DNA of 54,857 bases, taken from assembly GCA_018060465.1 (NCBI GenBank), contig JAGOVX010000002.1, forward strand, positions 1 through 54,857, in the 5' to 3' direction. The translations under genes were made by a program, and so were the position numbers. The DNA comes from Candidatus Saccharimonadota bacterium. Its GTDB lineage: Bacteria; Patescibacteriota; Saccharimonadia; Saccharimonadales; Saccharimonadaceae. Positions 51,719 through 54,857 of the stretch are shown here, piece after piece. The notes beneath the pieces are model-generated. The model saw only the letters and a program-made list of their open reading frames with translations, was not told where the DNA came from and did not search any database. Every line of letters begins with the position of its first letter. The first letter of the stretch is position 1.

Positions 51719-53049
51719 TGAAACAATACAAGCACGAAAAGCACTTACAGCAACATCATCGTTTGCGCAAAAAATTTAGCCGTTCTATTCGTGTGCTTGG
51801 TCCGGGCGTTATTACTGGGGCTGCCGACGACGATCCATCTGGTATCGCTACCTATTCACAGGCAGGTGCGGGAATGGGCTACGGGCTGCTATGGATGATA
51901 CCTGCAATGTTTCCAATGCTGTTGGCCGTACAGGGCACCTGTTCGCGTATTGGTGCGGTGACGGGCAGGGGTCTGGCAGCGATTTTACGCGATCATTTTA
52001 GCAAAAAAGTACTTTTCTTTGCCGTTGGTCTTGCGGTAACTGCAAATATTATCAACATTGGTGCAGATCTAGGTGCTATGGCTGCGGCCTTGCAGTTATT
52101 ATTCCCTGCGTTGCCGTTTATGGCTGCAGCGATTGGGTTTACCGTTCTTATTTTGGCCTTGGTGATATTCGTAAAATACAAAACCTACGCACGTATTTTG
52201 AAATGGCTTGCCGTGGTACTGTTCGCCTATCCTATTACAGCATTTATTGTTGGTCAGCCTTGGCCCGAAGTGTTTATGCACACACTTACACCACAGTTAT
52301 CACTTTCGGACGGCACTATTTATCTTATCGTAGGCCTACTTGGTACCACGATTTCTCCATATCTGTTCTTTTGGGATACGTCAGAGGTAATAGAAGACGA
52401 AATTGCATCAAAGCGCCTAGGTATCTTTGGGAAAAAACCACCAAAAATAACCAAGCATTTCTTGCGTTCAGTCCGAATAGACAATTTTGTAGGTATGAGC
52501 TTGGCCGCAGTTACGGCGTGGTTCATTATGTTGACGTGTGCAACTGTACTATTTAGTCAAGGAACTACAGAAATCAATACTGCTGCCGATGCTGCTCGGG
52601 CTATTGAGCCACTTGTGGCAGGTTTTCCAAACGCCGGACTCGTTGCAAAAATTATCTTTTCAGTAGGCATTATTGGGCTTGGACTACTAGCGGTGCCCGT
52701 ACTTGCAGGAAGCTCGTCCTATGCGATAAGTGAAAGCTTTGGCTGGCGAGAAGGTTTGTATCGACGCATGAAAAAGGCAGAAGGCTTTTACGGCATTATC
52801 ATAGCTGCAACGGTTGTGGGCCTATTGATAAACTTCTCTGGCATAAATCCTATACAGGCGCTTATCTTCTCGGCAGTATTCAATGGTATTGCAGCGGTAC
52901 CGCTACTGGCAATGATTGCGATAGTGGGACGTAATGAAAAAATCATGGGTGAATATCGAAACGGCAAACTTGTCACATCGTTTGTATGGTTGGCGTTTGC
53001 GGTCATGGGCATTGCTGCCTTGGTTCTTATCGGCTCGCTGTTTGTCTAG
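51718..53049 (+). CDS. NRAMP-related divalent metal transporter
   Basis: 443 residues with about eleven membrane helices. The first-helix metal motif reads DDDPSG (family standard DPGN), and the sixth-helix region reads GTTISPYLFFWDTSEVIEDE, lacking the transition-metal-binding Met of the usual MPH motif. Loss of that Met is known from NRAMP-related magnesium transporters, so Mg2+ rather than Mn2+/Fe2+ may be carried. The overlap with a CNNM-family gene supports the same idea. Confidence 0.88.
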   Translation: MKQYKHEKHLQQHHRLRKKFSRSIRVLGPGVITGAADDDPSGIATYSQAGAGMGYGLLWMIPAMFPMLLAVQGTCSRIGAVTGRGLAAILRDHFSKKVLFFAVGLAVTANIINIGADLGAMAAALQLLFPALPFMAAAIGFTVLILALVIFVKYKTYARILKWLAVVLFAYPITAFIVGQPWPEVFMHTLTPQLSLSDGTIYLIVGLLGTTISPYLFFWDTSEVIEDEIASKRLGIFGKKPPKITKHFLRSVRIDNFVGMSLAAVTAWFIMLTCATVLFSQGTTEINTAADAARAIEPLVAGFPNAGLVAKIIFSVGIIGLGLLAVPVLAGSSSYAISESFGWREGLYRRMKKAEGFYGIIIAATVVGLLINFSGINPIQALIFSAVFNGIAAVPLLAMIAIVGRNEKIMGEYRNGKLVTSFVWLAFAVMGIAALVLIGSLFV

Positions 53050-53064
53050 CACAGGAGTAAGTGC

Positions 53065-53070
53065 TAAAAT
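53065..53070 (+). promoter_or_regulatory. -10 box (TAAAAT) of aspS
   Basis: TAAAAT is 8 nt before the ATG at 53079; no close ribosome binding site is seen. Confidence 0.45.
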
Positions 53071-53078
53071 AAACAGAT

Positions 53079-54386
53079 ATGAAACGAACAATGACAGATG
53101 AACTATCGTCACATGTTGGCGAGAGCGTTACGATGCAAGGATGGCTCCATAAAAAGCGATTGCTTGGTGGATTGAATTTTATTACACTTCGTGACCGACG
53201 CGGTATTGCGCAAAGTCTCATTGACAACAAAAGTGAGGTAGAGAAACTGCGCGGATTGCAGGTAGGAACGGTACTTGCGCTTACTGGAACAGTTGTAGCT
53301 GACGAGCGTGCGCCAGGCGGTGCCGAGCTTCACGATGTGGTCGTTGAGGTTATGGTGCCTGTCAACGATGAACCGCCTATTGAGATCGACAAACCAATTT
53401 CTCATAAACCAGAGAACCTTGATACCTTGTTTGAATATCGCGTGCTTAATCTCCGCAATTTGCAAGAACAAAAGATCTTTCGTATTCGAGCAAGTTTAGT
53501 GCAATCACTGCGTGCTCACTTAATTCACAACGAGTTTGTCGAGATCGACACACCAAAACTTCTAGCTGGTGCAACCGAAGGTGGTGCCGAAGTGTTCAAA
53601 CTCGATTATTTTGGTCACGAAGCAACGTTGGCGCAAAGTCCTCAATTGTACAAGCAAATCATGGTTGGTGCCTTCGAGCGTGTTTTTGAAATTGGCCATA
53701 GTTACCGCGCCGAACCGAGTGCGACGACACGTCATATTACTGAACTGACAATGCTGGATATTGAAATGGGCTTTGTGCATAGTCACCAAGAAGTTATGGA
53801 TACTGTGGCAAACATGACCAAGTTCGTGTTAGAAAATATCTATGAATCTCATGCAGATGATCTAAAAAGTCTTAATGCACCAGCGCTTGTGTTGTCCGAC
53901 GAAGTGCCGAAATTCACAATTGCCGAAATTCACGAACTATACACCAAGGCAACTAAAACTGATACGACAAAAGAAAAAGACTTGACGCCAGATGAAGAAC
54001 GCTGGATCGCAGACTACGCACGCAAAAACCTAGGTAGCGACCTAGTGTATGCAACCGATTTTCCTGCCGAAGCCGGTAAGTTTTATCACAAGTTTAAAGA
54101 TGATGGCACCGTTGCATGGGCCGATCTATTATTCCGTGGTCTCGAAATAGCTACCGTACCACTGCGCGAAAACAACTACGAAAAGATGGTTGCACAAATG
54201 AAAGCAGCCGGGATTGATCCAACGCATGAAGGCTACAAATACTATTTGCAAGCATTTAAATACGGACTGCCACTACACGGCGGGTGTGGCTTTGGTGTTG
54301 ATCGCCTGGTTCAAAAAACCATTGGTCTAAACAACGTCAAAGAAGCCAATCTTTTCCCGCGCGACATCAACCGCCTTACGCCATAG
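53079..54386 (+). CDS. aspS: aspartyl-tRNA synthetase, archaeal-type
   Basis: 435 residues, the length of archaeal/eukaryotic-type AspRS, not the ~590 of standard bacterial AspRS, and without the bacterial GAD insertion domain. The N-terminal OB fold (GWLHKKRLLGGLNFITLRDR) binds the anticodon; class II motif 2 is FEIGHSYRAEPSATTRH and motif 3 is GCGFGVDRLVQK near the C-terminus. Such enzymes are often non-discriminating and also charge tRNA-Asn, which GatCAB then amidates; this cannot be settled from the window. Confidence 0.95.
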   Translation: MKRTMTDELSSHVGESVTMQGWLHKKRLLGGLNFITLRDRRGIAQSLIDNKSEVEKLRGLQVGTVLALTGTVVADERAPGGAELHDVVVEVMVPVNDEPPIEIDKPISHKPENLDTLFEYRVLNLRNLQEQKIFRIRASLVQSLRAHLIHNEFVEIDTPKLLAGATEGGAEVFKLDYFGHEATLAQSPQLYKQIMVGAFERVFEIGHSYRAEPSATTRHITELTMLDIEMGFVHSHQEVMDTVANMTKFVLENIYESHADDLKSLNAPALVLSDEVPKFTIAEIHELYTKATKTDTTKEKDLTPDEERWIADYARKNLGSDLVYATDFPAEAGKFYHKFKDDGTVAWADLLFRGLEIATVPLRENNYEKMVAQMKAAGIDPTHEGYKYYLQAFKYGLPLHGGCGFGVDRLVQKTIGLNNVKEANLFPRDINRLTP

Positions 54387-54397
54387 CAAAATATACG

Positions 54398-54857
54398 TTA
54401 CAAACCACGCATGACAATAATAGCCGCTTCGGTGATAAGCCCAAGTACAGTGCCCATCAAAATTACTGCTGCCACAAAACCTGTGTTGAATTTGTAGGCA
54501 CGAGCGATGATTAGTGCCGTAACGGCCGTTGGCATGCCAGCGTATAAAATAAATGCATTCGAAATAAGCTCTCTTTGATGGATAAAGCCCACTACCCACC
54601 AGGTGATGAACGGAAGAACTAATAAGCGCCAGCCGATGGCAGCAAAGAGTTCGTGGCTATGGTAGCGAATTTTATGCCCAACCAAATAGGCGCCCAGCAC
54701 AAATAGCGCGACTGGTGAGGCTGATGAGCCGAGCATGGCGAGTGGCTTTGTGAAAGGTTCTAGTAGCGCTGCCGGTGGAGATATGATTGCAACGACAAGC
54801 CCCGCGCCAATTGCGATAATCAGCGGATTCTTCGCAAGCTGACGCACGATATTGTTC
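54398..54857 (-). CDS. AEC-family (auxin efflux carrier-like) permease, 5' end cut by the window
   Basis: The C-terminal 153 or so residues of a permease; the frame is open to the window edge. Four to five helices are visible, with family features NPLIIAIGAGL, LFVLGAYLVG and GMPTAVTALIIARAY (the conserved region near the C-terminal half). AEC proteins transport organic acids or amino acids. It converges with aspS, 11 bp from its stop. Confidence 0.75.
   Translation of the reverse strand, partial: NNIVRQLAKNPLIIAIGAGLVVAIISPPAALLEPFTKPLAMLGSSASPVALFVLGAYLVGHKIRYHSHELFAAIGWRLLVLPFITWWVVGFIHQRELISNAFILYAGMPTAVTALIIARAYKFNTGFVAAVILMGTVLGLITEAAIIVMRGL

Overview
The window most resembles a chromosome segment of a Candidate Phyla Radiation bacterium, probably a Candidatus Saccharibacteria (TM7) relative. 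This is inference from gene content: an archaeal-type aspartyl-tRNA synthetase, a very divergent F1 ATPase operon, giant secreted beta-repeat and kelch proteins, a pilin-like micro-protein, stand-alone riboflavin kinase, and many small single-helix exported proteins with His-rich N-termini. TGA is used as a stop (for example at 973-975, 13440-13442 and inside the ATGA overlap of atpF/atpH), so the code-25 lineages (Gracilibacteria/Absconditabacteria) are unlikely.

Layout. 1-9.0 kb: a membrane protein, a LexA-like DNA-binding protein without its peptidase domain, tRNA-Asn, a structured non-coding stretch, a Crp-like regulator, a CHASE-type histidine kinase with its response regulator, small stress proteins, a DUF1697-msrA-msrB repair cluster and a DEAD-box helicase. 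9.3-11.6 kb: a two-gene restriction-modification candidate (EcoRI-family adenine methyltransferase plus DUF262-HNH nuclease). 11.6-15.0 kb: an SDR enzyme, an EamA transporter, riboflavin kinase and two membrane-anchored unknowns. 15.0-31.9 kb: a minus-strand cell-surface locus of eight genes: three related secreted proteins, a DUF916-like partner, a PKD-like double-anchored protein, and two giant proteins of 1,723 and about 1,900 residues. 32-39.2 kb: a trimeric-fibre-like protein, then the F-type ATPase operon on the minus strand (unknown-b-delta-alpha-gamma-beta-epsilon) with no recognisable subunit a or c. 39.3-43.1 kb: a 36-residue pilin-like peptide and a four-gene flavin/haem redox cluster. 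43.1-54.9 kb: CorA, an AbrB-MFS operon, small exported proteins (one frameshifted), a signal peptidase I fused to an extra exported domain, a DsbA-like protein, a CNNM/NRAMP-related metal transport pair, aspS, and a truncated AEC permease.

Two themes link the window. First, export and surface display: the giant adhesin-like proteins, the WxL/DUF916-like cluster, the unusual signal peptidase, the DsbA-like oxidase and the MsrA/MsrB pair together suit a small cell that lives by attaching to another. Second, transcription: about a dozen genes have a TATAAT-like -10 box 6-8 nt before the start codon with no Shine-Dalgarno sequence, which predicts leaderless mRNAs; the rest carry ordinary AAGGAG-type sites. 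This spacing was used to choose several start codons below. No CRISPR array, rRNA gene, transposase or replication origin was seen.
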